A stretch of DNA of 64,000 nt from Polynucleobacter sp. UK-FUSCHL-C3 (GCF_040409815.1 NZ_CP099959.1:930001-994000); one strand, 5' to 3'; shown: positions 7,239 to 18,862, numbered from the stretch's first letter. Translations and numbers: made by a program. The notes: generated from the letters alone by a model not told the origin.

Positions 7239-7745
7239 ATGACTATTTCCATGTATCAGGCTAGCGTACCTCGACTTATTAATGCGCTCACTAATTTATC
7301 CAATGTCTTGCAAAAAGCACAAGACCATATTACAGATAAGAAGTTAGATGCCAACGCACTACTGCACTACCGCTTATATCCTGATATGTTTAATTTTACC
7401 CGTCAGATCCAAATTACGGCCGATACCGCTAAAGGGGTCGTAGCACGTTTAGCAGGCGTTGATATCCCTGCCTATGAAGATACTGAGAGTAGCATTGCAG
7501 AGTTGCAAGAGCGTCTTGCCAAAACCATTGCGTTTATGGGGAGTTTTAAACCCGAGCAGATCGATGGTACTGAGGACAAAGCGATTGTGACCAAGCGCGG
7601 TGATAAAGAAACCCATTACAAGGGCATGCAGTTTTTATTAGGGCATGCCATCCCCAATGTGTACTTTCATAGCTCGATGGCCTATGCCATCTTGCGTACC
7701 AATGGCGTTGTGATTGGCAAGCGCGATTACTTGGGCAATCCTTAG
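7239..7745 (+). CDS. DUF1993 family protein
   Basis: This 168-residue soluble protein begins MTISMYQASVPRLINALTNL. Further motifs are LHYRLYPDMFNFTRQIQIT, AGVDIPAYEDTE and FLLGHAIPNVYFHSSMAYAILR. This is the DUF1993 pattern, a helical bundle distantly related to DinB-type folds. Histidines at LHYRLYPDM and GHAIPN.YFH could form a metal site by analogy with DinB proteins, but that is inference. The start has a good ribosome site (AAGGA, about 6 nt upstream). It is transcribed alone and meets the cupin gene tail-to-tail with 11 bp between stops. Function unknown. Confidence 0.85.
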   Translation: MTISMYQASVPRLINALTNLSNVLQKAQDHITDKKLDANALLHYRLYPDMFNFTRQIQITADTAKGVVARLAGVDIPAYEDTESSIAELQERLAKTIAFMGSFKPEQIDGTEDKAIVTKRGDKETHYKGMQFLLGHAIPNVYFHSSMAYAILRTNGVVIGKRDYLGNP

Positions 7746-7756
7746 TCACCTCTGCC

Positions 7757-8407
7757 CTAGAGTAAATGCCCGGTCTTTACAAAGATGGTGCAGCCCTCTT
7801 TGCTAAATGGCTTGTGCATGCTCATATGGGGGCTTCTAATCCATGAGCCGGCTTCGTAGCGACCATGTTCGTCCTCAAAGACTCCATCAACCACGAAGAT
7901 CTCTTCACCCCCATGGTGGCGGTGAGGGTTGAAATAGGTCTGCGGTGCCCAGCGTACTAGCGTCGATCCTGTTCCTTGGCGCATGAGAGGCATCACCGTC
8001 AGCCCCGGTACGAGTCCTTGCAACCATTGCGCTGTGTGGGTATTCACAATCTCGCGTTCGGTTTGCTCAGATCCCAAATGACGAAGTTTGACAAAGAGTG
8101 TGCAGCCCTCTTTGCTAAATGGAGCGTGTGACGAGCCTGGCGGGTTCATGAGGTATGTTCCTGCTGGGTAGTCGCCGGTCTCATCACTGAAGACACCATC
8201 AAGGACCAATATTTCTTCGCCAAGATCGTGGGTATGCGAAGCAAACTTTGCGCCTGCTGCGTAACGCACAATGCTCGTTGCTTTCGCTACCTCGTCTCCT
8301 ATTCGGTCGAGCATTTTGCGCTCTACGCCGGGCTCTGGGCTCATCTGCCATGGCAGCGCATGATGATTAAGGACGATACGTTCTTTGAAGTCCGCGTGGA
8401 GGTTCAT
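7757..8407 (-). CDS. Tandem two-cupin protein (ChrR-like cupin)
   Basis: This 216-residue protein contains two homologous cupin barrels. The first has FASHTHDLGEEILVLDGVF and MNPPGSSHAPFSKEGC; the second has FNPHRHHGGEEIFVVDGVF and RSPHMSMHKPFSKEGC. Each repeat carries H-x-H, a downstream Glu and a later His, as expected for a metal-binding cupin. The layout resembles the cupin domain of anti-sigma factor ChrR, but there is no N-terminal zinc anti-sigma domain and no ECF sigma gene beside it. It is therefore more likely a stand-alone metalloenzyme or sensor. The two repeats even share an identical 23-bp DNA stretch. Confidence 0.85.
   Translation of the reverse strand: MNLHADFKERIVLNHHALPWQMSPEPGVERKMLDRIGDEVAKATSIVRYAAGAKFASHTHDLGEEILVLDGVFSDETGDYPAGTYLMNPPGSSHAPFSKEGCTLFVKLRHLGSEQTEREIVNTHTAQWLQGLVPGLTVMPLMRQGTGSTLVRWAPQTYFNPHRHHGGEEIFVVDGVFEDEHGRYEAGSWIRSPHMSMHKPFSKEGCTIFVKTGHLL
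7788..8122. repeat. Pair of identical 23-bp direct repeats inside the cupin gene
   Basis: The same 23 bases (beginning GTGCAGCCCTCTTTGC) occur at 7788-7810 and 8100-8122. They encode the PFSKEGCT segment in the two cupin repeats. Exact identity over 23 bp in otherwise diverged repeats suggests recent gene conversion or strong constraint. Recombination between them would delete about one cupin domain in frame (312 bp). Confidence 0.85.
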
Positions 8408-8486
8408 CTTGATTTAGTTGTGGAGTAAGCCTTGTGCATAGACCTGATGCTACCCCATTAGGAGCAGTGGATCATTTTTACGCTCT

Positions 8487-8553
8487 TTGCAATGCCAGTA
8501 ATTTTATCTATACTAGCTCATATAATGAGCCTGTAGTCATCGATCATAGGCTC
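8487..8553 (+). promoter_or_regulatory. Candidate promoter and operator of the WYL regulator gene
   Basis: TTGCAA (8487-8492) and TATACT (8509-8514) are spaced by 16 bp, a fair sigma-70 match. Directly after comes the inverted repeat GCTCAT-ATA-ATGAGC (8516-8530), which would overlap the transcription start. A second pair, GAGCCT (8527-8532) and AGGCTC (8548-8553), overlaps it. This arrangement would suit autoregulation by the WYL protein, but that is untested. Confidence 0.5.
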
Positions 8554-8577
8554 TGCTAATTATTTAAGGAGACTGAT

Positions 8578-9552
8578 ATGGGCGATATGGAGCGCTTGCA
8601 TCGCATCAAATACATGATTCAGAGTCGGGGTTGCGTTCCCATTGATGACTTCTTACATACCTTAGAGATCTCCAAAGCCACGTTTAAGCGAGATCTCGAG
8701 TACCTACGCGATCGTATGAATGCTTCAATCGTGCATGACCGCTCCATGGGTGGTTATCGTTTTGATAAGCCTAATCACGGTGCCAAGATTGAGTTACCAG
8801 GCTTATGGTTCTCGGAGAAAGAGGCCACTGCCCTCGTTCTCATGCAGCACTTACTCGCCAATCTTGATACCGATGGCCTTTTAAGTCCGCACATCTCACC
8901 GCTGATGGATATCGTCGATGGTCTTTTGGGTCAATCCAAGGTGTCCGCTAAAGAATTACGCAAGCGCATTAAGGTATTTGGCATGTCAGCGCGTAAGAAG
9001 AACTTAGAAAACTTTGAGGAAGTTGGGGTCTCTTTACTAAAGCGCCAACGTCTTCATCTGAAGTATTACGCTAAGGGCAAAAATGAGACCACTGAGCGCG
9101 AGGTCTCTCCCCAGCGCATTATTTTCTATCGCGATAACTGGTACTTAGATGCCTATTGCCATTTACGTAAGGGCCTACGCAGCTTTGCAATGGATGGCAT
9201 CCTATCGGCTCACCTGCTAACTGATAAGGCTGATGAAATCCCTGAGAAGCAACTTCATGAGAACTTTGCTGAGAGCTATGGCATCTTTTCTGGTAAAGCA
9301 ACACAGCGCGCCAAATTACGCTTTACTCCTGAGAAAGCACGCTGGGTCTCCGCAGAGACTTGGCACGGCCAGCAAGTTGCTAGTTTTGATAAAGATGGTA
9401 GCTACCTCTTGGAGTTTGATTACAACCAAGATCCGGAGTTGGTCATGGAGATCATGAAGCATGGCGATGGGGTTGAAGTAGTTGGCCCTGCTAGTCTTAA
9501 GACAAAAGTGAGAGCTGAATTAGAAAAGGCCCTGAAGAACTATGCATCGTAG
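8578..9552 (+). CDS. WYL-domain transcriptional regulator (YafY-type)
   Basis: This 324-residue protein starts with a helix-turn-helix (residues 1-60: ERLHRIKYMIQSRG, ISKATFKRDLEYLRD), followed by a helical linker. The WYL core lies at about residues 150-225 (LKYYAKGKNETTEREVSPQRI and YRDNWYLDAYCHLRKGLRSF), with a C-terminal WCX-like extension. WYL regulators bind small ligands or nucleic acids and often control stress or defence genes. AAGGAG lies 6 nt before the ATG. A promoter with overlapping inverted repeats precedes it. No obvious target operon sits next to it. Confidence 0.88.
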   Translation: MGDMERLHRIKYMIQSRGCVPIDDFLHTLEISKATFKRDLEYLRDRMNASIVHDRSMGGYRFDKPNHGAKIELPGLWFSEKEATALVLMQHLLANLDTDGLLSPHISPLMDIVDGLLGQSKVSAKELRKRIKVFGMSARKKNLENFEEVGVSLLKRQRLHLKYYAKGKNETTEREVSPQRIIFYRDNWYLDAYCHLRKGLRSFAMDGILSAHLLTDKADEIPEKQLHENFAESYGIFSGKATQRAKLRFTPEKARWVSAETWHGQQVASFDKDGSYLLEFDYNQDPELVMEIMKHGDGVEVVGPASLKTKVRAELEKALKNYAS

Positions 9553-9608
9553 GCCTTTAACGATCCAATCATAAGGTCACGGGAGTGAGCCTTAGTTGGC
9601 CATTTCGT

Positions 9609-9716
9609 TTAATGATCGTGATCGTTTGGTTTACGACTACCGAAAATAATGATCAGCAGTGTAGCGACTCCCACACCTGAAAAAATTAGGCCTAGCGTTA
9701 CGCTATCGAGCTCCAT
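9609..9716 (-). CDS. Very small single-pass membrane protein (35 aa)
   Basis: ATG at 9716 with GGGGG about 5 nt upstream, stop TAA at 9609. The product begins MELDSVTLGLIFSGVGVATL, is hydrophobic through residue 25, and ends with a charged, histidine-containing tail (SRKPNDHDH). This is a plausible microprotein with one transmembrane helix and a cytoplasmic or periplasmic H/D tail. Support is the ribosome site and amino-acid layout only. No family is recognised. Confidence 0.45.
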   Translation of the reverse strand: MELDSVTLGLIFSGVGVATLLIIIFGSRKPNDHDH

Positions 9717-9792
9717 ATATCCCCCACGAGTAAGTAATATGCCTCAGGTTAGCACCTTTTTTAATTGCCCAGAATGCTTTTTATTAGCCAGT

Positions 9793-9972
9793 CTATTTTT
9801 TGGGGCCTAGAGGTGCTTTCTGATGGCCAAAGTACAAATCAATTAATACCAGACCAATCGCATGATCAAGATAGCTGTCTGTTTTGGAGTCCCAAAACTC
9901 ACTCTTCTCAAGATCAAAATACACTTCTCGACCATCAAAATTAAATGGCCCCTCCGTATTTTTTGGTTTCAT
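9793..9972 (-). CDS. Small hypothetical protein (59 aa)
   Basis: I chose the ATG at 9972 because AAAGGG lies about 8 nt upstream; a GTG nine bases earlier is also possible. The product begins MKPKNTEGPFNFDGREVYFD and ends APLGPKK. It is soluble and mixed-charge, with many aromatic residues. No domain is recognised. A perfect inverted repeat (10000-10016) lies in its upstream region, which suggests a regulated promoter. Confidence 0.5.
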   Translation of the reverse strand: MKPKNTEGPFNFDGREVYFDLEKSEFWDSKTDSYLDHAIGLVLIDLYFGHQKAPLGPKK

Positions 9973-9999
9973 GGCAATCACCCTTTAGTGGCAATGCGG

Positions 10000-10016
10000 T
10001 TAAGAAACGTTCTTAA
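10000..10016. promoter_or_regulatory. Inverted repeat upstream of the 59-aa gene
   Basis: TTAAGAA-ACG-TTCTTAA has perfect 7-bp arms and lies 28 bp upstream of the start codon at 9972. There is no T-run after it on the minus strand. It is a candidate operator. Confidence 0.4.
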
Positions 10017-10071
10017 AGCTGGTCTGATTCAATATAGCACGGCCATTCAGAATAAATACATCTCCCGTTAT

Positions 10072-10560
10072 TTACTTAGCAAAGCGTTTTAGGTCAGCAA
10101 AGTCTTCCTCAAACATCTCCCCCATCTCTTTATGGATGATCTTGTTGTTCTTATCCAGAATAAGGAGGATAGGAATACCTTTTACTTTACCGAGCGATTG
10201 GTTGAGCTCGGGGGTCATCATCGCTGCTGGGAATGTATAGCCGTGCTTACTCATATAGTCTTTGGCTAACTTTGGGTTCTTATCAATCGAGATAGTGATG
10301 ACGTTGATACTGTTCGGTGGTACTTGCTTGACGAACTTCTCGAGATAGACATTTTGGCGTTGGCAAAAGGGGCACCAGGAGGCCCAGATCATTACCAAGG
10401 TATTTTTACTGTTATTCGCAGGCAATGAGTAGTTGGTACCTGCGAAGGTCTCAAGCTTGCCAAGCTCCACAGTCTGACCAATGGTCATGGCACTCACCAA
10501 CCCCGGGATGAGCAGGAAAGATAGAAGGATCTTACGTATCAGGTAATGAACGTGGGTCAT
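10072..10560 (-). CDS. TlpA-like periplasmic thioredoxin-fold protein
   Basis: This 162-residue protein has an N-terminal signal or anchor helix (KILLSFLLIPGLVSA) and a thioredoxin fold with the active site WASWCPFC (Cys63 and Cys66), then a cis-proline segment GKVKGIPILLILD. Redoxin/TlpA proteins exchange disulfides in the periplasm, often for cytochrome c maturation or protection of thiols. Its start is 3 bp after the stop of the BKACE gene, so it is the second gene of that operon. This pairing is odd, as BKACE enzymes are cytosolic and need no thiol partner. Confidence 0.85.
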   Translation of the reverse strand: MTHVHYLIRKILLSFLLIPGLVSAMTIGQTVELGKLETFAGTNYSLPANNSKNTLVMIWASWCPFCQRQNVYLEKFVKQVPPNSINVITISIDKNPKLAKDYMSKHGYTFPAAMMTPELNQSLGKVKGIPILLILDKNNKIIHKEMGEMFEEDFADLKRFAK

Positions 10561-10563
10561 TGA

Positions 10564-11433
10564 CTATAGTCCTAGCATCTGTCGGGCTTCGTTAGAACTG
10601 GCTAACTGTCCTCCAAGGTCGCCAATGATCCGCTTGGCTCTGCTAACGAGTTGGGCATTGCTCTCGCAGAGCACACCCTTCTCCAGATAGATGTTGTCTT
10701 CCATGCCGACACGGATATGACCGCCCAAGAGCCATGCTTGGGCTACGATGGGGAACTCAGCTCGACTGATACCAAAGGCGGCCCAGATCGCCCCGCTGGG
10801 AAGTTGATCGCGCATATAAAGTAAGGTAGCTGGGTCGGTATTAAGGCCGTACTTCACGCCCATGACAAAGGTGTAGAGTCCAGGACCGTCTACTGTGCCG
10901 TCTGCAATCAGATCTTTGGCAAGATTTAGGTCCCCGCTATCAAAGATCTCAAGCTCTGGCATCACCCCTGCCTCACGAATAACCTTTGCCATCTTGCGGA
11001 CGTTACTGGGGGTGTTCATCACCACATCGGCACCCGAGTTCATGGTGTTGAGATCCAATGAACAAATTTCTGGTTTTAGTGCTGCGACATGCTCGACTCG
11101 TTTGAGGGGGTCGCATAAGGTTGTGCCGGGTGCAAAGACTTTGGGGTCACCTTCGGTGGGCACATAGCGTCCACCAGGACCGGTGGTGAGATTAATGATG
11201 AGTTCTTTGTTCTGCGCCTTAATGAGATGCAGGACTTCAGCATAGTGATCCAACTCCATCGATGGCTTGCCGGTCTCGGGGTAACGCACATGAATATGCA
11301 CTACTGCGGCTCCGGCATCAGCAGCCCCTAGGCAGGAGTCTGCAATCTGCTTTGGGGTAATGGGCAGATACGGGGTCATCTCAGGTTTGGTGAGATTACC
11401 TGTTACTGCGCAAGTTAGGATTGTTTTGTTCAT
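10564..11433 (-). CDS. Beta-keto acid cleavage enzyme (BKACE family, DUF849)
   Basis: From ATG at 11433 the protein has 289 residues and starts MNKTILTCAVTGNLTKPEMT. Zinc-ligand histidines fit AAVVHIHVR (about residue 45) and the later GGHIRVGMEDN, the family's most conserved stretch. ELIINLTTGPGG and EICSLDLNTMN also match. BKACE enzymes condense acetyl-CoA with a beta-keto acid to give acetoacetate and a CoA ester; the side-chain specificity cannot be read safely. A TTG start 24 bp upstream is possible but adds residues not usual in the family. It is followed in operon by the TlpA-like gene. Confidence 0.87.
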   Translation of the reverse strand: MNKTILTCAVTGNLTKPEMTPYLPITPKQIADSCLGAADAGAAVVHIHVRYPETGKPSMELDHYAEVLHLIKAQNKELIINLTTGPGGRYVPTEGDPKVFAPGTTLCDPLKRVEHVAALKPEICSLDLNTMNSGADVVMNTPSNVRKMAKVIREAGVMPELEIFDSGDLNLAKDLIADGTVDGPGLYTFVMGVKYGLNTDPATLLYMRDQLPSGAIWAAFGISRAEFPIVAQAWLLGGHIRVGMEDNIYLEKGVLCESNAQLVSRAKRIIGDLGGQLASSNEARQMLGL

Positions 11434-11522
11434 TTGGGAGCTCACTGTTCTTATCAATTGATCATGTCATTTGAGCAAACTTTGGTGAGTCGGGCAATAC
11501 GTCAATACGTATCAAAAGAAAT

Positions 11523-11599
11523 TGGCGGAGCGGACGGGACTCGAACCCGCGACCCTCGGCGTGACAGGCCGATATTCTAACCAACTGAACTACCGCTCC
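11523..11599 (-). tRNA. tRNA-Asp(GTC)
   Basis: The minus strand folds as a 77-nt tRNA: acceptor GGAGCGG pairs with CCGCTCC, followed by discriminator G and encoded CCA. The anticodon loop CTGTCAC holds GTC and the T-loop is GGTTCGAGTC. It is the last of three tRNAs behind gltX. Confidence 0.95.
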
Positions 11600-11630
11600 G
11601 TATAAAGCATCATGCTTGTCATCGCATGAC

Positions 11631-11706
11631 TGGCGTCCCCAGGGGGATTCGAACCCCCGTACTCACCGTGAAAGGGTGATGTCCTAGGCCTCTAGACGAT
11701 GGGGAC
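11631..11706 (-). tRNA. tRNA-Glu(TTC)
   Basis: This 76-nt tRNA has acceptor GTCCCC/GGGGAC, an anticodon loop CTTTCAC holding TTC, and encoded CCA. It lies close behind gltX, which encodes its own synthetase. Confidence 0.95.
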
Positions 11707-11750
11707 CTTGGACTACCAAAACTTCTCTTACTTTCTACTACTTTGTTTGG

Positions 11751-11826
<76 letters not shown>

Positions 11827-11860
11827 TCGCGTCTACGCACTTCCAAAACAATCCAAGATT

Positions 11861-13258
11861 TTAGCCTATTTTTGCTAGACGCTCGATTACTTCCTCTTTA
11901 CCCAATACTGCAATCACAGCATCAAGGGCTGGGGTCTGGGTCGTAGCAAAGAGCGCATACCGAATTGGCATGGCTAAAGCAGGCATTTTGAGATTGTGTT
12001 GAGTCAATATGGTCTTTAAGAGAGCCCCAACCTGCTCCTTGCTTTGGGCTTCTTGAGTCTTTAACGCTTCTCTAAACTCGGTGATCGCGGGCCGAATATT
12101 TTCTGGGATGTTCTCTTGGATTTGTTGTGAGCTCAGTTGCGGCCGGTCTTGATAAAAGAGCTTAGCCCCTTCCACAATCTCTAATAAGGTATTGGCGCGA
12201 TCTTTCAGTAATGCCACCACGGCCTCAAAGTTAGGGCCTTGGGCGATGTTGATACTTTGTTGATCGGCAAACGGCTTACATAATTGAGCAAGGCGCTTAG
12301 GGTCCCCGTTTTGGATGTAATGGTGATTGAGCCAAAGGAGTTTCTCGGGATTATGTTGTGCGGGTGATCGACCCAAATGCTCTAGATCAAACCAGCCAAT
12401 GAACTGATCTTTACTAAAGATCTCCACATCACCATGTGACCAACCAAGGCGAGCTAGGTAATTGAGTATGGCTTCGGGCAAGTAGCCCTTCTTTTGGTAA
12501 TCGCGTACGCTTAGTGCCCCATTACGCTTACTCATCTTCTCGCCACTCTCATCGAGTACGGTTGGGAGATGTGCATAGACCGGTGGTGTACCACCGAGGG
12601 ATTTCATGATATTAATTTGTCGGGGGGTGTTGTTGACATGATCATCACCTCGGATTACATGGGTGATCTTCATATCAAGATCATCCACCACCACACAGAA
12701 GTTATAGGTTGGGGTGCCATCTGGTCTAGCAATAATTAGGTCATCTAATTCTTCATTGCTAATCTCGATCATGCCCTTCACAGCATCGTTCCAGATCACC
12801 GATCCCCCAATCGGGTTTTTAAACCGAATGACGGGGTTAACATCCTTGGGAGGTGTCGGTAAGGTCTTACCAGACTCAGGTCTCCAAAATCCGTTGTAAC
12901 GCGGTTTCTGTTTATTGGCCATCTGCTCATCGCGCAGGCGGTTGAGCTCATCCTCACTCATATAACAGTAATACGCACTGCCATCGGCAAGCATCTGCTT
13001 GAGAACCTCGCGATAGCGATCCATATGCTGCATCTGATAGATGGGGCCCTCATCGGGGTCCATTTCTAACCAGTGCATACCCTCTAAGATCACCTCAACG
13101 GCTTCTAACGATGAGCGCTCTTGATCGGTGTCTTCAATCCTCAGAATGAAATCCCCTCCCTTGCTGCGGGCAAACGCCCAAGGGTAAAGAGCGCTGCGAA
13201 GGTTACCTAAATGAATAAAGCCGGTGGGGCTAGGGGCAAATCGAGTTCGAATACGCAT
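11861..13258 (-). CDS. gltX: Glutamyl-tRNA synthetase
   Basis: This 465-residue class I synthetase has the HIGH-type motif as HLGN (residues 16-19, in [14 protein letters not shown]) and the KMSKS-type motif as KMSKR (241-245). [13 protein letters not shown] and [11 protein letters not shown] are further GlxRS landmarks. It charges tRNA-Glu with glutamate in the cytosol. The length is standard. It lies 20 bp from the divergent hslO and upstream of tRNA-Ala, tRNA-Glu and tRNA-Asp on the same strand. If co-transcribed, the enzyme and its tRNA would be matched in amount. Confidence 0.97.
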   Translation of the reverse strand: MRIRTRFAPSPTGFIHLGNLRSALYPWAFARSKGGDFILRIEDTDQERSSLEAVEVILEGMHWLEMDPDEGPIYQMQHMDRYREVLKQMLADGSAYYCYMSEDELNRLRDEQMANKQKPRYNGFWRPESGKTLPTPPKDVNPVIRFKNPIGGSVIWNDAVKGMIEISNEELDDLIIARPDGTPTYNFCVVVDDLDMKITHVIRGDDHVNNTPRQINIMKSLGGTPPVYAHLPTVLDESGEKMSKRNGALSVRDYQKKGYLPEAILNYLARLGWSHGDVEIFSKDQFIGWFDLEHLGRSPAQHNPEKLLWLNHHYIQNGDPKRLAQLCKPFADQQSINIAQGPNFEAVVALLKDRANTLLEIVEGAKLFYQDRPQLSSQQIQENIPENIRPAITEFREALKTQEAQSKEQVGALLKTILTQHNLKMPALAMPIRYALFATTQTPALDAVIAVLGKEEVIERLAKIG

Positions 13259-13278
13259 GGGGATTATTATCTCAGGTT

Positions 13279-14253
13279 ATGAATGAGCTTTTGGTCTTTG
13301 TCTGCGATGGCGCTCCGGTGCGCGGTGAGTTTGTGTCTTTGGGCAGTACTTGGCAAAGTATTGTGGAGCGTCGCAATGATCCTCCCGCGGTGCGCGCTCT
13401 CATGGGTGAGTTTGTGGCGGCAGCTACCCTGCTTACTGCCAGTATTAAGCTTGATGGCACATTAATTATTCAGGCGCAGAGTCAGGGTCCGATTCAGTTG
13501 TTAGTGGTGGAATGCACTTCGCAACTCGAGGTGCGAGCGACCGTAAAACTTAATCCCAATGTTACCGAGATCCCCGATAACGCCACCTTGGCGGAGTTAC
13601 TCGATGCCGAAGGGAGTGGACGTCTAGCCATTACCTTAGACCCTAGTGATCGCAAAGCCTCACAAGCTCCCTATCAAGGCATCGTGGCACTAAATCGGCC
13701 ATCGCCTTCGCATCCCGGTTTACTAGAACCAATTGAGTCGGTCAGCGAGGCCATCATGCTCTATATGCAAAACTCAGAGCAATTGGATACTCACGTATGG
13801 TTAGCGTGTGGCCCTGACTCAGTGGGTGGCTTTTTATTACAGCGCCTGCCCGATACAGGGGGTGCCTCGCAATACGACCCTGTGATGATGAGTGAAGGTT
13901 GGGAGCGCATCCAGATCTTGGGTAATACGATTACCAATGAGGAATTGTTGACGGTCTCCCCAGAGACCCTCTTGCGCCGCCTCTTTTTAGAAGAGTCCAC
14001 GCAGTATGGGGTGCGTAGTTTCCCGACTCGTTTAGTACGCTTTGCCTGCCGCTGCTCACGACAACGTGTAGCCGATGTCATTCGGATGCTGGGTCAAGAA
14101 GAGGTTGATAGCATCTTGGTTGAGCAAGGAATGGTTGAGACCACCTGCGATTTTTGTGGGATGCAGTACCGCTTTGATCCGGTGGACTGTAAGCAAGCCT
14201 TTGCTAGTTCAACCCTTACTGATGCGGTGCGGCCTCCCTCTAAGGGACACTAG
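13279..14253 (+). CDS. hslO: Redox-regulated molecular chaperone Hsp33
   Basis: This 324-residue protein carries the C-terminal zinc/redox switch: C257-x-C259 (FACRCSRQ) and C290-x2-C293 (TTCDFCGMQYRF), with the same 31-residue spacing as in E. coli Hsp33. The N-terminal half contains RGEFVSLGSTWQ, close to the family pattern. Under oxidative stress the cysteines form disulfides and release zinc, activating holdase function. It is divergent from gltX with only 20 bp between starts, and convergent with ftsB with 14 bp between stops. Confidence 0.95.
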   Translation: MNELLVFVCDGAPVRGEFVSLGSTWQSIVERRNDPPAVRALMGEFVAAATLLTASIKLDGTLIIQAQSQGPIQLLVVECTSQLEVRATVKLNPNVTEIPDNATLAELLDAEGSGRLAITLDPSDRKASQAPYQGIVALNRPSPSHPGLLEPIESVSEAIMLYMQNSEQLDTHVWLACGPDSVGGFLLQRLPDTGGASQYDPVMMSEGWERIQILGNTITNEELLTVSPETLLRRLFLEESTQYGVRSFPTRLVRFACRCSRQRVADVIRMLGQEEVDSILVEQGMVETTCDFCGMQYRFDPVDCKQAFASSTLTDAVRPPSKGH

Positions 14254-14267
14254 CGCCCTACTGTGTT

Positions 14268-14588
14268 TTATTGCTTTGGGTTAGGTGGCGCAGTGGTAGA
14301 ACTGGGCCCGCTATTGTCTTTAGGCACGATCTGTACAAAGTACTCGCCCTCTTTGATCATGCCATGCTCTGTACGCGCACGCTCTTCAATGGCTAGCTTT
14401 CCTTCTTTGAGATCTTTTACATCTCCGGCTAACTTGTTATTACGTATCTCAAGTGCTGCATTTTTATCTTGCTGGGCCTCAAGCTGGCGCTCGAGCTCAT
14501 ACACCTTGATCCAGCCGCCCTTACCAAACCACAGTGGGTACTGAATAAGGATCAGTAAACCCAGCATGGAATAGATAATCAGGCGCAT
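14268..14588 (-). CDS. ftsB: Cell division protein FtsB
   Basis: This 106-residue protein has one N-terminal transmembrane helix (MRLIIYSMLGLLILIQYPLW), then a coiled coil (VYELERQLEAQQDKNAALEIRN) and the conserved IEERARTEHGMIKEGEYFVQI segment. FtsB joins FtsL and FtsQ in the divisome and signals to FtsWI. The proline-rich tail is variable in the family. It follows eno by 12 bp, the usual eno-ftsB order. Confidence 0.95.
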   Translation of the reverse strand: MRLIIYSMLGLLILIQYPLWFGKGGWIKVYELERQLEAQQDKNAALEIRNNKLAGDVKDLKEGKLAIEERARTEHGMIKEGEYFVQIVPKDNSGPSSTTAPPNPKQ

Positions 14589-14600
14589 GCTGTGTTTTGC

Positions 14601-15905
<1,305 letters not shown>

Positions 15906-15934
15906 TCAATAAATGGTCTTAGAACTCGATCGCA

Positions 15935-16804
15935 CTACGAGTAATTTGCAAAGCGATCTTCTAAAAATAGGTTGTTCTGTTTAACACTAGCATCAATGGC
16001 CTTTAAGGATGCCAAGAGCTCTTTCAGATGTTCTAGGGGTACAGCGTTCGGTCCGTCCGATAGCGCTTTAGCAGGATTGGGGTGGGTCTCCATAAATAAG
16101 CCACTAATACCAACCGCTACCGCTGCTCTAGCAAGTACGGGGACAAACTCGCGTTGTCCACCGCTACTACTTCCTTGACCGCCTGGTAATTGCACCGAGT
16201 GGGTAGCATCAAAAACCACGGGGGCTTTTGTGCTGCGCATGATCGCGAGACTTCTCATATCCGAGACCAAGTTGTTGTACCCAAAACTAGCGCCGCGCTC
16301 GCAGACCATAAATTGATCGGGAAGATTTTTCTCTTGGGCCGCCGCTCTGGCTTTATCGATCACATTGTTCATCTCGTAAGGAGATAAGAACTGACCCTTC
16401 TTGATGTTCACAGGCTTACCGCTTTGCGCCACCGCTGTAATGAAATTAGTTTGGCGACACAGAAATGCGGGGGTTTGCAGAACATCGACCACCGCTGCTA
16501 CCGAGGAGACATCGCTAATGTCGTGCACATCGGTGAGGATTGGCACCCCAATTTGTTTCTTTACCTTTGCCAAGATCTCTAAACCTTTATCCATGCCTAA
16601 GCCGCGAAAGGATGAACCCGACGAGCGATTGGCTTTGTCAAAGGATGATTTATAAATTAATGGAATATCCAGTTCTGCGCAGATCGTCTTAATCTGCCCT
16701 GCGGTATCGATCGAGAACTGTTCTGACTCGATCACACATGGTCCTGCAATCAGAAAGAATGGTTGATCTAAGCCAATATCAAAGCCGCAGAGTTTTTTAA
16801 ACAT
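15935..16804 (-). CDS. kdsA: 3-deoxy-8-phosphooctulonate (KDO-8-P) synthase
   Basis: This 289-residue TIM-barrel enzyme shows [44 protein letters not shown] and [15 protein letters not shown]. It joins arabinose-5-phosphate and phosphoenolpyruvate to make KDO-8-P for lipopolysaccharide core. The Cys in AGPCVIES is often seen in metal-dependent forms, but the DVHD context is shared by both types, so metal use is not decided here. It is the middle of pyrG-kdsA-eno-ftsB. Confidence 0.97.
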   Translation of the reverse strand: MFKKLCGFDIGLDQPFFLIAGPCVIESEQFSIDTAGQIKTICAELDIPLIYKSSFDKANRSSGSSFRGLGMDKGLEILAKVKKQIGVPILTDVHDISDVSSVAAVVDVLQTPAFLCRQTNFITAVAQSGKPVNIKKGQFLSPYEMNNVIDKARAAAQEKNLPDQFMVCERGASFGYNNLVSDMRSLAIMRSTKAPVVFDATHSVQLPGGQGSSSGGQREFVPVLARAAVAVGISGLFMETHPNPAKALSDGPNAVPLEHLKELLASLKAIDASVKQNNLFLEDRFANYS

Positions 16805-16821
16805 GATGGATGCGTGTTGGA

Positions 16822-18486
<1,665 letters not shown>

Positions 18487-18577
18487 TTAACGTCTGTTGG
18501 TAATACGCAATTATAGCGATAGCGGCGCATCTGTCTAAAAAAAGATGATTCGGGCTTGCCCTAGGTAGAATCAATGG

Positions 18578-18766
18578 ATGCGATTTCTAGCCGCCTTACT
18601 GATCACCCTACTAACCCTCTTTTACCTGCTCCCTACAGCGGTTGCGGTTTATCGTAAGCGCGCCAATACGGGGGCGATCTTTGCCCTAAACCTCTTTTTA
18701 GGCTGGTCTTTGCTGGGTTGGGTAGTTGCCTTGGTTTGGGCCTTAAAGCACGAAGAAATCCTCTAA
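18578..18766 (+). CDS. Superinfection-immunity-like small membrane protein
   Basis: This 62-residue protein has two hydrophobic helices. The core LPTAVAVYRKRANTGAIFALNLFLGWSLLGWVVALVWAL fits the superinfection immunity protein family (related to phage T4 Imm) over most of its length. Phage members stop DNA entry by a second phage. Chromosomal copies are common in Proteobacteria and their role is unclear. No phage genes flank it: it lies between pyrG and acnB, so it is probably a long-kept chromosomal gene. Confidence 0.8.
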   Translation: MRFLAALLITLLTLFYLLPTAVAVYRKRANTGAIFALNLFLGWSLLGWVVALVWALKHEEIL

Positions 18767-18862
18767 ATGCACCCGGTTTAGGGGTATTTTGGCTGGATTG
18801 CCTGTCAGTAAAGTTTTACAATATAGCCTACTCTTTTAGGCTCATTTCTGATCAGGAAACCC

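Noticed and set aside
11434..11457. Longer BKACE start at TTG 11457
   Set aside because: The eight extra residues are not typical, and the ATG at 11433 gives the standard N-terminus.
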